Shown here: piece by piece, positions 22,964 to 33,709 of the stretch
Numbering within the stretch: position 1 is the first letter of the stretch
How the letters are laid out: each line of letters begins with the position of its first letter
NCBI GenBank assembly: GCA_037951105.1
Contig: JBAMJV010008487.1
Coordinates: forward strand, 61,001 to 125,000
DNA: 64,000 nucleotides
Origin: Echinarachnius parma
Lineage: Eukaryota; Echinodermata; Echinoidea; Clypeasteroida; Echinarachniidae
Reading direction: 5' to 3'
The notes under the pieces: model-generated
The model's database searches: none
Told to the model about the DNA's origin: nothing
Seen by the model: the letters and a program-made list of their open reading frames with translations, nothing else
Made by a program: the position numbers and the translations under genes

Positions 22964-24615
22964 TCAGTCCAAAAACTCGAGAGCTAGACGGCAGAGCGAC
23001 CGAGACCTGGTACCGCCCTGGCGATTGACGTACGCCACCACTGTGGTGTTGTCCGAAAAATGCGCACCGACTTGCCCCGAAGCAACGGGAGGAAGTGTCT
23101 CATGCCCCGGGAGACAGCCTCGAATTCCAGAAGATTGATATGAAGCAAGGAACGAGCTGGGGACCACACGCCGGACGCGTGGTGGCCGTCCAAATGAGCA
23201 CCCCATCCCTGCAGTGACGCGTCCGTGGATAGCGTGACGGAGGGCGGAACTTTTTCCCTAGAGTTAAGAAGAAGGGGTCTGCCCACCGAAGAAGTTCGGC
23301 ACAGCGGAACTAACGTGCTTGGACCGTCTCGAACAGAGTTGAAACACCCGTGAAAGCGACGGCAATCGACGACGAGGTCGACTAGACTGGCAATGTGCCG
23401 CAGGAGGGAAAGCCAGACGCTCGCCGGAGATTCTGGCCCAGCGAGTAACTGGCCGACGAGACGAAGGACGGCGGACACGCGGTGCGGGGCAGGCCACGCC
23501 CGGAGCCGGGGGATGTCCAGAACGGCGCCCAGATAGGTGGGTACGCGTTGGGGAACGAGCGAAGATTTCTCTCGGTTTACCAAGAAGCCCAGTGAACGAA
23601 CTGTCGAGAGCGTGAGCTCGACATGATGAAGGAGGATGAACTCCGAGGAGGCGATCAGGAGCCAGTCGTCCAGATAGTAGAACATCCGAATGCCCTTGGT
23701 GCGGAGGTATGCCACGACCGTGGCCACTACTCGCGTGAACACGCGGGGGGAAGACTTTAGACCGAATGGTAGAGCCGTGTAGACAAAACAGCGACCGCCG
23801 AAGTGGAAGCCGAGTAGCCGTTGAGACGCGGGATCGACGGGGACATGAAGGTAAGCGTCCTGCAAATCTATTGACGCGGCCCAATCCCCGGGTTCTATTT
23901 GAGGCAGGATTGATGGTAGGGTCTCCATCCTGAAGTGCTGGGCTGGAATATACAGGTTGAGATGCTTCAGATTGATAATCATACGCTGGCCTCCGGACCG
24001 CTTCGGCACCAGGAAAACGGGAGCCAGGCACAGTGAAGGACCGTCCCACACCTGAGAGATGGCATGCTTCCCGAAGAGGGAGGTTATCTCCGACAAGCAT
24101 GCCTCGTAGGCGGTTGGGTCGCGCGGCACCGGTGAGAACCGTCTGATACACCCTGGGAACGATGGGGACAGATCGATGGTGAGACCGCGAGCTACGATGG
24201 AAAGCACGAACGCGTCGTCCGTCACGTCTCGCCAGCGGTGCCGGAAAAGAGCCAGACGGCCGCCTACGGGACCCGGCAGGGCCCCCGGCACCCCGTCAGA
24301 AACGGCGGGCTGGCTGGGCCGCGGGGGGGAAACGACCACGGGAATCGACCACGGGAATACGAGGGCCGGGGGGACGGCGAGATCCGGCGGCTCTCGGGGC
24401 GGCACCTCTCCAACCCTAGGCTGCACTCGCGAACCCGCGAAAGGAGCGAGAGGGTCCCCTCCCTCCCCGGGAAAAACCCAGTCAAGGCACGGGTTGAAAA
24501 CGAACAGGACCCGGCAAAGGCCGCCGGCTAGGGTATGGTGCCGCCTTTCTGCGCGGTGGAGACCTGAGTGGGCGAAGTTTAGACGCCACCTCTGCCGCCC
24601 TCTTATGGGACTCAA
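22964..24615 (-). pseudogene. DIRS reverse transcriptase-RNase H with frameshift
   Basis: The frame from 24,615 encodes a reverse transcriptase with a SIDLQDAYLHVPV block near residues 248-260, PFGLKSSP near 283-290 and the catalytic YLDD at about 314-317. RNase H follows, with TDASLQGWGAHL near 464 and LEFEA near 496. At about residue 520 (near 23,057, within a short T run) the frame is lost; the expected continuation, SDNTTVVAYVNRQGGTRS, is in the next frame (23,206-22,964). A one-base deletion explains this. The frame then hits a stop where the RNase H joins the recombinase remnant. The start overlaps the end of gag by about 130 nt in a different frame. Function in the family is to copy element RNA into DNA. 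Confidence 0.88.
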
Positions 24616-26397
24616 TTTCCTTATCCAGGCAGTCCGTTAGCCTGCCCGCAAACAAGTCTGGCCCGTGGAACGGAAGGGTCTGAGATATCGGACTTTCGGC
24701 CTGGTTATGCAGACCCAGAGCCAGGCGGCGACGCTGGCGAGTACCATAGAAGGCAGTCCGCGCTGCTTGGGCGTACATAATCTCCGCGATAGAAAGCGAC
24801 AAAGAGCCGGCGGTAGCTCTGTCCTCCTGCGAGACACCAAGTTCCTCGGCTCTCACTAGCAGATCCTGCAGAGCCGCCATAAAAACAGACAACCGCATCG
24901 AGGATCTCGCCAGAGTGGAGACATGAACCCACCTGGATTCCTCCTTTTTGAACGGTTTTGCCGCCAGGGCGGCCGCCCGACCCATGGACGAAGCAAGGGC
25001 CCGAAGCTCCTGGGAAGAGGACTCGACCGTTATGTAAGCCTCATAATTCGAGTCGCGGAATTGGAAGGCGTTCCTGATACCCGGGGGGCCTAACTTTTGG
25101 GGATACTCCTCCCCTATGCTGTCGTATTCCCGAACGAAATCCTTGGGTAAGGCAATTCCCCGGTCTGTATGGGTCTTATTCTCTAGAAAGAGCCGAGGGG
25201 CCTGCTGGGGTTCGGGTTGCGGATCCCCTGCCGTGGACTTATACTCATCGGGGAGATAGAAAGCCCGTAAGGCCTGGGCTTCTCGGCCGATCTGGCAGGC
25301 CCGCGGAGTGGCGAACTCCTCAGTGGAACCCGCTCTAGAAACCACGGAATAAGAATCATCCCTGGGCGGTACCAGAAACCCTGAGGAATCTGATAAGGAC
25401 CCAGGGGAGGCGGGCTGAAAGGGATCGGGTCCCTGTGGCGAAAAACCCATGGGGCCCGGAGCCCGCGGCGAACCATGGGAGCCTGGGTTAGGTTGAGCCA
25501 GGAAGAGGGGTCTCCTCCCTGGGAGGGGCCCCCAGAGTGGCCGGCGGGGGCACGCGGTGGGCCGATGGAGGTCCCTGGTTAGCAGCAGACCAGGCCCAGA
25601 ATGCCCTAAACTGCGAGAAAGGCTCTGCCTGGGCGTGGGAAGGACCAGGGGTAGCGGCCACGGGTGGCTCTGGCCTAGGAGTTACGGGAACCGTAGACCG
25701 GCGGGTCAACTCCGGCATAGGCAGGCATGGCTGAGGCCTAGGATCGGGGGGTAGCGGAGCCTGGGAGCCTGGAGCCGCTGGTATGGCAAAAAACTGTTTC
25801 CGCGCCCTGTGGGCGCTTGAACCCCCGACCTCCGGGGCCGATTTCTTCCGAGCGCCCGGGCCATCCGCCCTGCGAGGCAGAGAGGAAAGGGCGCTCTTCT
25901 TCCCTTTCTTAGCCTGGGATGAGCCAGGCTTTTCAGGGTTTTTGGTTGCCTTGGGTACAATTTTCTTCCGCTTCTTCTTTTGCGGCAACCCTTCCAGGGG
26001 GGGTGGGCGCGGCAACGTTCACCAGAGGTGAGGTATGATTCATCGACACCTCCTCCGTCATGGCGGGAGGCGCGGAGCCTATATCGTGCCTCAGTCCCCC
26101 CTCCAGTAAAGGAGCGACATATCTGAGCATAGGCGTACCCTTCTTCGACTTCTTCTTTCCCTCCGAAATACTTTCCTCAGAGCCCGGTCCGGACCGAGCG
26201 CGAGTCGAATCAGATGCGGAACGACTAGGAGTCGGATGATCGCTAAACCACTTCTCCAGCTTAGACCAATGGTTGGCAGACCATTCCTCGCATAACTGAC
26301 ACGGCCGGTCCGGCCTGCACGGCCTGTGCCGAGGACATAAGCTATGGTTATCCCACACTGCCAGAATCCGCTTGCATTGCGCACAGCTGATGGCCAT
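24482..26397 (-). pseudogene. DIRS gag in three frames
   Basis: The N-terminal piece (26,397-25,933) has a cysteine-rich start, with CAQCKRI, CPRH and CQLCEEW in the first 45 residues, a zinc-binding pattern seen in DIRS Gag proteins. The middle piece (26,015-25,488) is rich in Lys and Pro. The C-terminal piece (25,450-24,482, 322 aa) is helical and ends in basic Arg/Pro-rich sequence. The first change of frame falls in a C run near 25,998-26,005; the second lies between 25,488 and 25,450. Either two indels disabled the gene or homopolymer sequencing errors are present. The ATG at 26,397 is chosen because the Cys-rich domain starts there. Gag packages element RNA. Confidence 0.75.
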
Positions 26398-26441
26398 CGT
26401 GAACTGTATGCAAAAAGGGAAGAAAAAAGTAACAACCACAA

Positions 26442-26934
26442 AAGGTTAACACCGGGAGGACTCCCAGTAAGAATACATACATAAATGTATCAGAGACAAC
26501 GAGTATATAAACCATATACTACATATATAGTCATAAACTTGGGGGGGGGGGGAATATTTATTTTTTTATTTATTTATTTATTTATTTTTTGGCATAATAC
26601 CAAAAAATAAAATGTTCACACAAAAGACCATTCAAGGACACCATAGAGAAAAAATAAACCACACAAAAACCGCATGGTTCTGAACGGAGAAAGCGCCCCG
26701 CAACTCTCGGGGAGGAGCGAGCCGCTAACCCGCAGTGACGCGGGCGACTCCAAAGGAATACATTTCCGACACCAAAAGACGGAAAACATAAACAATACAA
26801 CAAGAAAGGTAATAAAAATACTACCAAAATGACCTGCAGAGAAATGCAGTAAAAAAGGGTAGGTCTGACCTTGAACAGAAGCTTCAAAACGGCAAAAGCA
26901 AGATGAAGACGAGTAGTAGTCAAAAAAGCACTGT
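26442..26934. other. DIRS leader region
   Basis: Non-coding stretch between gag and the right terminal repeat. It contains a G run near 26,540 and a TTTA repeat at 26,559-26,587. No motif that I can name. Confidence 0.6.
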
Positions 26935-27124
26935 TGTCGGCATGAAGCGCGCTGTGTAGAAGGACGACTGTCATGGCGGTTTTGCTTACGTAGCAGGGCT
27001 AGCCTTGGTCGCAGGCGGAAGGTTTGTTTATTTAATTTATTTCTTTGTTACTAGCGGTTGTTTAGGCATGAACGGCTGGCGTTAATGCACTGGTTAGTTG
27101 GAAGGGGTAAGTATAATATTGTGG
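26935..27124 (-). repeat. DIRS right inverted terminal repeat and tip
   Basis: Inverted counterpart of the left repeat, ending GTTGGAAGGGGTAAGTA at 27,113, followed by an 11-nt tip ending TATTGTGG before the TAGAT junction. Confidence 0.9.
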
Positions 27125-27184
27125 TAGATAAATATATAGTCAGAAAGAGAAATAGATAAATTCGATGTTCATCATCATACTCAC

Positions 27185-27274
27185 TCTCTAAATTGGCATT
27201 AGTATTTGGCATTGCAAGGGTTACGGGCTTCCTATCCTCTCGAGGCTCTTCTTCTGCACTCATTGTGTTGCCTG
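27185..27274 (-). CDS. Repeated phase-1 exon candidate, copy 2
   Basis: A 90-nt unit with the same acceptor and a GTGAGT donor, itself a good consensus. The encoded unit differs from copy 1 at His/Leu and Asp/Asn positions. It lies just beyond the right end of the DIRS element, in the flank that matches 28,200-28,400. Confidence 0.4.
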
Positions 27275-27379
27275 CTGTAATCAGATCATACAGGTATATA
27301 GTTATATAGACAAGATGAATAGCTAGATAAATGTATAAATTGATTAATATATAAATATACACATCTTAGAGGCACCCAC

Positions 27380-27557
27380 TTGGTAAAGATTGACAATTGA
27401 CATGGTGTCACCTAGAGCGCCCGAAACAAAAACTACACAACCATTCTTACTGTTTTGGTACCGTTTTTCTTTGGAAAAGATGCCCTATCCGATGGACATA
27501 ATCATTTTGTTACTATATTTTTGGAAGTACCCCATTCCTTTTTGGGGGTCCACCCTG
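27380..27557. mobile_element. Truncated TA-flanked MITE
   Basis: Right half of the 19,034-19,535 family, beginning near GAGGCACCCACTTGG at 27,370 and ending CACCCTGTA before GATA repeats. Confidence 0.65.
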
Positions 27558-27558
27558 T

Positions 27559-27619
<61 letters not shown>

Positions 27620-27644
27620 TAGATAGATAGATAGATAGATAGGG

Positions 27645-27684
<40 letters not shown>

Positions 27685-27685
27685 T
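27558..27685. repeat. (GATA)n / (GACA)n microsatellite
   Basis: GATA repeats with an internal block of nine GACA units near 27,590-27,620. Confidence 0.95.
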
Positions 27686-27688
27686 GTT

Positions 27689-28185
27689 GCATGAGGTGAA
27701 AGATGGAATGTCTTTCACCGAGTTAAAATATTCGTACCATTCCACGAATGGAAAAAACATTCATTATTTGTTTTGTATGACACCTATGTTATTTTGCCTT
27801 TTCGTGTTATAAGAATCCGCGCTGTCGATTAAATCGTATAAACGTGCATCCGTCAGCAAAATAATTTGTCTCGGTTCTGCAGCCATGTTGTGTAAAAAGT
27901 ACAGCTGCCTTGCATAACGTGCGTAATGTTTGTTAATGCGCTTGTTCATGAATGGAAAATCTGCGCAATGCGCGCAGTTATTTTTAACGTGCGTTGGCTC
28001 GCACAAAACAACATAAAAAAGTACCATTTCACGTTTAATGACGTCAGAAATCGTTGAATGGTACTAAAACAGTTCTATTCAATGTAAAATGACGTCAAAT
28101 CGTGGAATGGTACGTTTCCAAGAATGTCATGTGACCTGAATTCAACCAATCGCGTTGCGAGAACATTCCAAAGTGTCATATAAAT
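27689..28185. repeat. Dispersed repeat, short copy
   Basis: Matches 20,189-20,398 followed directly by 21,380-21,665, so about 980 bp present in the long copy (including the MITE) are missing. It ends in ATATAAATATATATAGATAAATAG, the uninterrupted DIRS target. Confidence 0.75.
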
Positions 28186-28189
28186 ATAT

Positions 28190-28215
28190 ATAGATAAATA
28201 GATAAATATATAGTC
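28190..28215. other. Empty DIRS target site (paralog)
   Basis: ATAGATAAA then TAGAT then AAATATATAGTCAG. The left half matches the DIRS left flank ending at 22,259. The right half and the next 200 nt match the DIRS right flank from 27,125. Confidence 0.88.
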
Positions 28216-28258
28216 AGAAAGAGAAATAGATAAATTCGATGTTCATCATCATACTCAC

Positions 28259-28348
28259 TCTCTAAATTGGCATTAGTACTTGGCATTGCAAGGGTTACGG
28301 GCTTCCTATCCTCTCGAGGCTCTTCTTCTGCACTCATTGTGTTGCCTG
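28259..28348 (-). CDS. Repeated phase-1 exon candidate, copy 3
   Basis: A 90-nt unit with acceptor CTGATTACAG and donor GTGAGT, nearly identical to copy 2 with one Asn-to-Ser change. The shared sequence extends about 60 nt on both sides into the putative introns. Confidence 0.4.
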
Positions 28349-28497
28349 CTGTAATCAGATCATACAGGTATATAGTTATATAGACAAGATGAATAGCTAG
28401 ATAAATGTATTTATAAATTGATTAATAGATAAATATACACATAGATATTAGAGGCACCCACTTGGTAAAGATTGACAATTGACATGGTGTCACCTAG

Positions 28498-28569
28498 AGA
28501 AAGATAGATAGATAGATAGATATATAGATAGATAGATAGATAGAAAGATAGATATATAGATAGATAGAC

Positions 28570-28618
<49 letters not shown>

Positions 28619-28640
28619 TATAGATAGATAGATAGATAGA
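28498..28640. repeat. (GATA)n microsatellite
   Basis: GATA repeats with GATATATA interruptions; abuts the truncated MITE piece at 28,448-28,497. Confidence 0.95.
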
Positions 28641-28654
28641 TATATAGATATATA

Positions 28655-30294
28655 AACCCCTCAAAAAAAGTTCGGAAACTCAACTTTGATCGACTTTTAT
28701 TGTCAAATTGTATTTTTTTCCTTTTAGTATCATTGCAATGCATGATGATTTCCCTTTAAAATGGTACATTATTTGTCATTCATTTCAAATCAGGGAATAC
28801 GCAGTGCGTTTCAGAATGGAGGACGGTCAGAAGTCAAATGTCGCAAAACGGGCCGAAAGTATTCAGTTGGGAAATTTGACTCTTGTGCCGTATTTTTTAA
28901 TGTTCAAGTTGTATCGAAGATTGTAGCCTGTTCAAATGATTTAAACTTACATATCAAATTTGGTATCATTTTAAAGCCCATGTGTCTATCTTTTCAATAC
29001 GGTTATGTCCGTAACAATTTTTTTAACAGGTTAAGTATGGTACAGCTGAACATGGGGAGGGCCGAAAGGGAAATGTTGCAAAATGTATTTCTTTTTGTGA
29101 AATTGAAGGCGTTGCATCGAAAAACGACTATTGGAGGGATGTTTTAGGGTTTTAAATTGCATAATCATCAGTAAATTTAGTATCATGTGAAAGCGTGTTT
29201 ATTTTTCTTTAAAATCATGTCTCACCTGTAATGCTATTGGGGTGTGTGCAGTAAAACCGGATAAGGGGGTCTATAAATGCTATGAATTTAAGACCATGGC
29301 TTCTGGTTTCAAGATTCCGGTAAGATATTGTTGAATTAATCATAACTCTATCATCATTACGTTTTGCACTATCGGAAGCTCGTTAATTTACCTTTAATAT
29401 GATGTCTCATTTGCAATGATTATGCTGAATGTGAGTGTGTAATACAGGAAACTCACAAACTTGATGTATTGAAAATGCTTCAAATTTCTCTAAACCTACG
29501 CAAACTGGCCAGAACTGGCATATTAGCGCCCTCTTCGACAGTGTAGGTATGCCCTTAGTACCACGTATCAAACGGTAGAAAGTCGACCTAGCAACGTGTC
29601 ATTTTGAGGTACTACTCACACCTCAAGCACATAACCACTATGAATGGGGCATTATTTCATTGACAAATTAACACGCTTTAACATAATGAATTTCATAATG
29701 ATTATGTAAAGTAAAGTACTAAGATATCCCCACAAAAGTCGTTTTTGGATGCAACGCCTTCAATTTCACACAATCAAATGCATTTTGATCTGTATTTCTA
29801 TCTATCTATATATTTATCTATCTTTCTATCTATCTATCTATCTATCTATATATCCATCTCTCTATCTATACATGCTGTCGATCCTCCAAAATATTCACCG
29901 TAATTGTACCTACCCGGCTTTCATAATTATTCCAAGTGAGGTGTCATTGGAAAGATAATTAAACAGGCTTTTGTCTGATACCATATTCAACAGTATGTCT
30001 TCATTGACAAGATATTCATCGTCGAAAGAATTTGAACTTGAGAAAGACCGTGATATGGGTGTCAGACCTTCCAACTGAAGTTTGTTGGCGCATTTTGTGA
30101 CATTTCACTTCTGACTTTCCCCCATTCTCAAGTATACTGCGCATACCTCGTGCTCGTGATGCTTACGAATTTGGTATCATTTTAAATAGGTATACACACC
30201 CTTTCAAGTGATACCAAATATAACCATTATGATTTCTTAATAAAAATAGATATAATCGATCAAACTTGAGTTTCCGAACTGTTTTTGAGGGGTT
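28655..30294. mobile_element. 1.6 kb TIR element, TA-flanked, internally palindromic
   Basis: The left end AACCCCTCAAAAAAAGTTCG and the right end are inverted and flanked by TA. The two halves are diverged inverted copies (for example GCGTTGCATCGAAAAACGAC near 29,109 against GTCGTTTTTGGATGCAACGC near 29,738). Size and TA duplication fit Tc1/mariner, but no transposase frame or DDE motif is present. A 128-aa frame at 28,761-29,147 looks spurious. A TATC tract lies at 29,798-29,865. Confidence 0.75.
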
Positions 30295-30388
30295 TAGATA
30301 GATAGTTAGAAGAATAGATAGATATATGTATAAATTGACCAATAGATCTATAGAAATATAGATAGATATATAGATAGGTCGACATATT

Positions 30389-30562
30389 AAACAAATATAC
30401 CATGCACTGAGAGCCTCTAGTTGAAATTATGGATTCCGAGGTGACAGGAAAAGCACTATGTTCTGAGGGTCGTAGACCCGAAGAACATAGTGCTTTTTCT
30501 GTCACCGAGGAATCCATAATTTCACTAGTGGCTCGAAAGAGTGCATGATATATTTGTTTTAT
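30389..30562. repeat. Long palindrome (hairpin)
   Basis: Arms of about 80 nt, including GGATTCCGAGGTGACAGG and its complement CTGTCACCGAGGAATCC, meet at a tiny loop around GGGTCGTAGACCC. The outermost paired words are ACAAATAT and ATATTTGT. Confidence 0.8.
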
Positions 30563-30684
30563 ATCCTTCGCATAAGCATAATCATCGCAAAAATAAAGGA
30601 TTTCAATTAAATTAAAGAAAATATAAAGAAAAACAATACATTGATCATGGAACCATCATTGCACTGACTATGTTCTGTTTGTGA

Positions 30685-31615
30685 CACTGACCCCCTTTGC
30701 GCAATAGTCCTAGCGCAGAGCGCGTATTGCGCTATCTTTCCATTCATGGTTACGCGCATTAACAACTAATGCGCGCCCAAATGCAAAACGCGCGCATCAA
30801 AGTGAATAATTAACCTGCTTTACATACTACACACGTGCAATTGTATGGAGAAATTTGTTATTCGTACATTACACATACAGCTAGTGCAGTGCACACCGAC
30901 CACAGAAGGACAACGATGCACAATGTGCACCATTGTCGTAATTTTTAAATTCGAATACCGCTACGTTATACATGAACAAAATCTCTAGAATATTCTTTGG
31001 AACTTGATATTCACGGGTAAAAATGTGCTGTATTTCTTTAAAAAAAAACTCTTTGAGAAATCTCGTCGAGCATCTTTCGCAAGCTAAAACAAGACCTCTG
31101 CTCGCAGGGAAGTTTTATAACACGCATCTCTATGGGCTCAATATGATCACCCGGCGTCTATGACGTCATTCATGGAATAGCATTTACTATTCCATGAATG
31201 ACGTCACGCATAGCACATTTTTCTCCATGGGCATTACTATGTTTGGTCACATGACGCTATGTAGACCAATCACTGAACAGGATTTCATTCATGTAGGATA
31301 TAAATATATTTATATCCTACATTCGAATTTAAACATTCCGACAATGGTGCACATTGTGCATCCTTGTCCTTCTGTGGTCGTGACACTAATTCGTCATTTA
31401 ACAATCGGCCGCGGTGTGCACTGCACTAGCTGTATGTGTAATATTTTTTCTCCATACAATTACACGTGTGTAGTATGTAGAGCAGGTTAATTATTCACTT
31501 TGATGCGCGCGTTTTGCATTTGGGTGCGCATTAGTTGTTAAGGCGCGTAACCATGAATGGAAAGATAGCGCAATACGCGCTCTGCGCTAGGACTATTGCG
31601 CAAAGGGGGTCAGTG
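30685..31615. mobile_element. Foldback element with ~280 bp inverted arms
   Basis: Left arm CACTGACCCCCTTTGCGCAA (30,685 onward) pairs with the right arm ending at 31,615. Arms continue through AATGCGCGC-rich sequence and a GTGCACATTGTGC block. The centre has a second palindrome (GACGTCATTCATGGAATAG and complement, 31,157-31,203). No coding sequence or clear target duplication. Confidence 0.78.
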
Positions 31616-31616
31616 T

Positions 31617-32952
31617 TTAATAAGCATATTCGAAATTGATGTCACAGTAAAGCCTCATTATATACCTTTCAAACGGTGCATTACGTGTAGTGATTATGCA
31701 ATTGGGGCGATTGCAGTAGCCCAGAGAATTGGGGGAGGCAGGAAGTGAAATGTCGCAAAATGGCCCTAATTCATTTAATTTACGAGTGCATGACTGTGTT
31801 GACCAGTTTTTTCTAAAGGTTAACATTATATTGAATACTGCCACCCTTTCCATTCATCAAAATTGTTGAATTTGATACCATTTTAAAGTCATACCTGTAA
31901 AGTGTCCAAATCCACAAAAAATACTTGGAGCTTCCTCGTTTCTCTTCTACCGTGTTGTTTAGCTTATGGTAAGAGAAGAATAAAATAGGGTTGGATTTGT
32001 TCAAATGTTCCTTTAGTATGAAGATAATTATCATTGAAAATCATTATTTGAAACACGTTGATTAACGCAATTGAAAAAAAAGTACAATTGTCCTAGCTAA
32101 AAATGTCCGAGCTAGCACGCGTGGGAAACATTCCAGACGCTACTGAACTTTGATCCAACGTACGTGCGCAAATTCCATGAATTCTGTATGTAAGTAAACA
32201 TACACAAGTGCGGATATCGTCAACGGCTGATTGTGACTGCTACAAATCCATGACAGGCCATCAGTATTCGGTGATAAAATATGAACTCAATATTCGTTTT
32301 TTCACTAGGTAAACAGTGTTCGTTTTCTTTCAAACTTTCACAAATCTTTCAATTGTATTTTACAATGATATTGATGTAGGATGTCATTTTGTGCAATATC
32401 TGACGCTTTACAGGTATCACTTTAATGGAAATTATCTCTTCATTATGATGGCATATTAATCGTAAGGATTATGCAAATGGGGTGTGTGCAGCGAACCGGA
32501 ATATGGAGATGGGTAGAGTGTGAAATCAGACAAAAAGATATGGAGCTCTGATTTTTTGTCAACTCCATATCTTTTTGTCTGATTTCACACCCGACCCATC
32601 TCCATATTCCGGTTCGCTGCACACACCCCATTTGCATAATCCTTACGATTAATATGCCATCGTAATGAAGAGATAATTTCCATTAAAATGGTATCAAATT
32701 CAACAATTTTGATGAATGGAAAGGGTGGCAGTATTCAATAGAATGTTAACCTTTAGAAAACTGGTCAACACAGTCATGCACTCGTAAATTAAATGAATTA
32801 GGGCCATTTTGCGACATTTCACTTTCTGCCTCCCCCTATTCTCTGGGCTACTGCAATCGCCCCAATTGCATAATCACTACACATAATGCACCGTTTGAAA
32901 GATATATAATGAGGCTTTACTGTGACATCAATTTCGAATATGCTTATTAAAA
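31617..32952. repeat. Long hairpin with ~400-nt arms
   Basis: Right arm 32,547-32,952 is the complement of 31,617-31,886 plus 32,422-32,546; the left arm is interrupted by a MITE (31,887-32,421). The apex is around TGGAGCTCTGATTTTTTGTC. Arm similarity is high. It directly abuts the previous foldback element. Confidence 0.88.
31887..32421. mobile_element. TTAA-type MITE, family 3, copy 1
   Basis: The ends AGTCATACCTGTAAAGTGTC and the inverted GCTTTACAGGTATCACT are flanked by TTAA (31,883-31,886 and 32,422-32,425). The opposite hairpin arm has the same sequence with a single TTAA at 32,683-32,686, so boundaries are certain. A second copy lies at 37,158-37,703. Confidence 0.93.
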
Positions 32953-33005
32953 AATACGAGATAAATAGATAAATAGTTTCATTCGATGTTAATCATCATA
33001 CTTAC

Positions 33006-33095
33006 TCTCTAAATTGGCATTAGTATTTGGCATTGCACGGGTTACGGGCTTCCTATCCTCTCGAGGCTCTTCTTCTGCACTCATTGTGTTACCTG
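33006..33095 (-). CDS. Repeated phase-1 exon candidate, copy 4
   Basis: A 90-nt unit, acceptor CTGATTACAG, donor GTAAGT. It has an Arg where copies 1 and 2 have His and Leu; a GGC-to-GGT change in the Gly codon is silent. Confidence 0.4.
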
Positions 33096-33204
33096 CTGTA
33101 ATCAGATCATACATATATATAGTCATATAGACAATATGAATAGATAGATAGATGTATAAATTGATTAATAGATAAATATACAGATATATATTAGAGGCAC
33201 CCAC

Positions 33205-33382
33205 TAGGTAAAAATTGACAATAGACATGGTGTCACCCAGAGTGCCTTAAAACAAAAACTACACGGCCATACTTACTCTTTTGCTCTCGTTTTTCTTTGG
33301 AAAAGATGCCCTATCCGATTGACATAATCATTTTGTTACTATATTTGTTGAAGTATCCCGTTCCTTTTGGGGGCCACCCTGT
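33205..33382. mobile_element. Truncated TA-flanked MITE
   Basis: Right half of the 19,034-19,535 family, ending GGGGGCCACCCTGTATAG before a GATA tract (33,383-33,465). Confidence 0.65.
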
Positions 33383-33461
<79 letters not shown>

Positions 33462-33465
33462 AATT
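33383..33465. repeat. (GATA)n microsatellite
   Basis: Uninterrupted GATA repeats followed by two GATAAATA variants. Confidence 0.95.
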
Positions 33466-33487
33466 CGATGTTGATCATCATACTTAC

Positions 33488-33577
33488 TCTCTAAATTGGC
33501 ATTAATATCTGTCATTGCAAGGGTTACGGGATTCCTATCCTCTCGTGGCTCTTCTTCTGCACTCATTGTGTTGCCTG
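33488..33577 (-). CDS. Repeated phase-1 exon candidate, copy 5
   Basis: A 90-nt unit, acceptor CTGATTACAG, donor GTAAGT. Differs from copy 1 at several codons (Lys to Asn, Pro to Thr, Thr to Ile) but stays open. Its 5' (right) flank is cut by the LINE beginning near 33,700. Confidence 0.4.
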
Positions 33578-33709
33578 CTGTAATCAGATCATACATATAT
33601 AGTTATATAGACAAGATGAATAGATAGATAGATGTATAGATTGACTAATAGATATATATAAATATAGATAGATATATAGATATATAAATAGATAAATATG
33701 TATTTAGAT

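Larger units (their letters stand above)
22255..27129 (-). mobile_element. DIRS-type tyrosine-recombinase retrotransposon
   Basis: On the minus strand, gag, reverse transcriptase-RNase H and a recombinase remnant lie between inverted terminal repeats (22,301-22,475 and 26,935-27,113). An internal complementary region (22,505-22,605) reads as the right end joined directly to the left end, which is the diagnostic DIRS arrangement serving as the template for circle formation. TAGAT occurs at the left junction (22,255-22,259), the right junction (27,125-27,129) and, inverted, at the circle-junction copy (22,563-22,567). The uninterrupted target is present at 28,190-28,215. At 4.9 kb it appears short for a DIRS element because most of the recombinase is missing. 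GC content is far above the flanks. Confidence 0.93.

Noticed and set aside
24176..24640. Plus-strand 154-aa frame opposite DIRS RT
   Set aside because: Shadow of the GC-rich reverse transcriptase/gag overlap.
28761..29147. 128-aa frame inside the 1.6 kb TIR element as transposase
   Set aside because: No DDE/DDD or helix-turn-helix motif, and the region is part of a diverged inverted arm.
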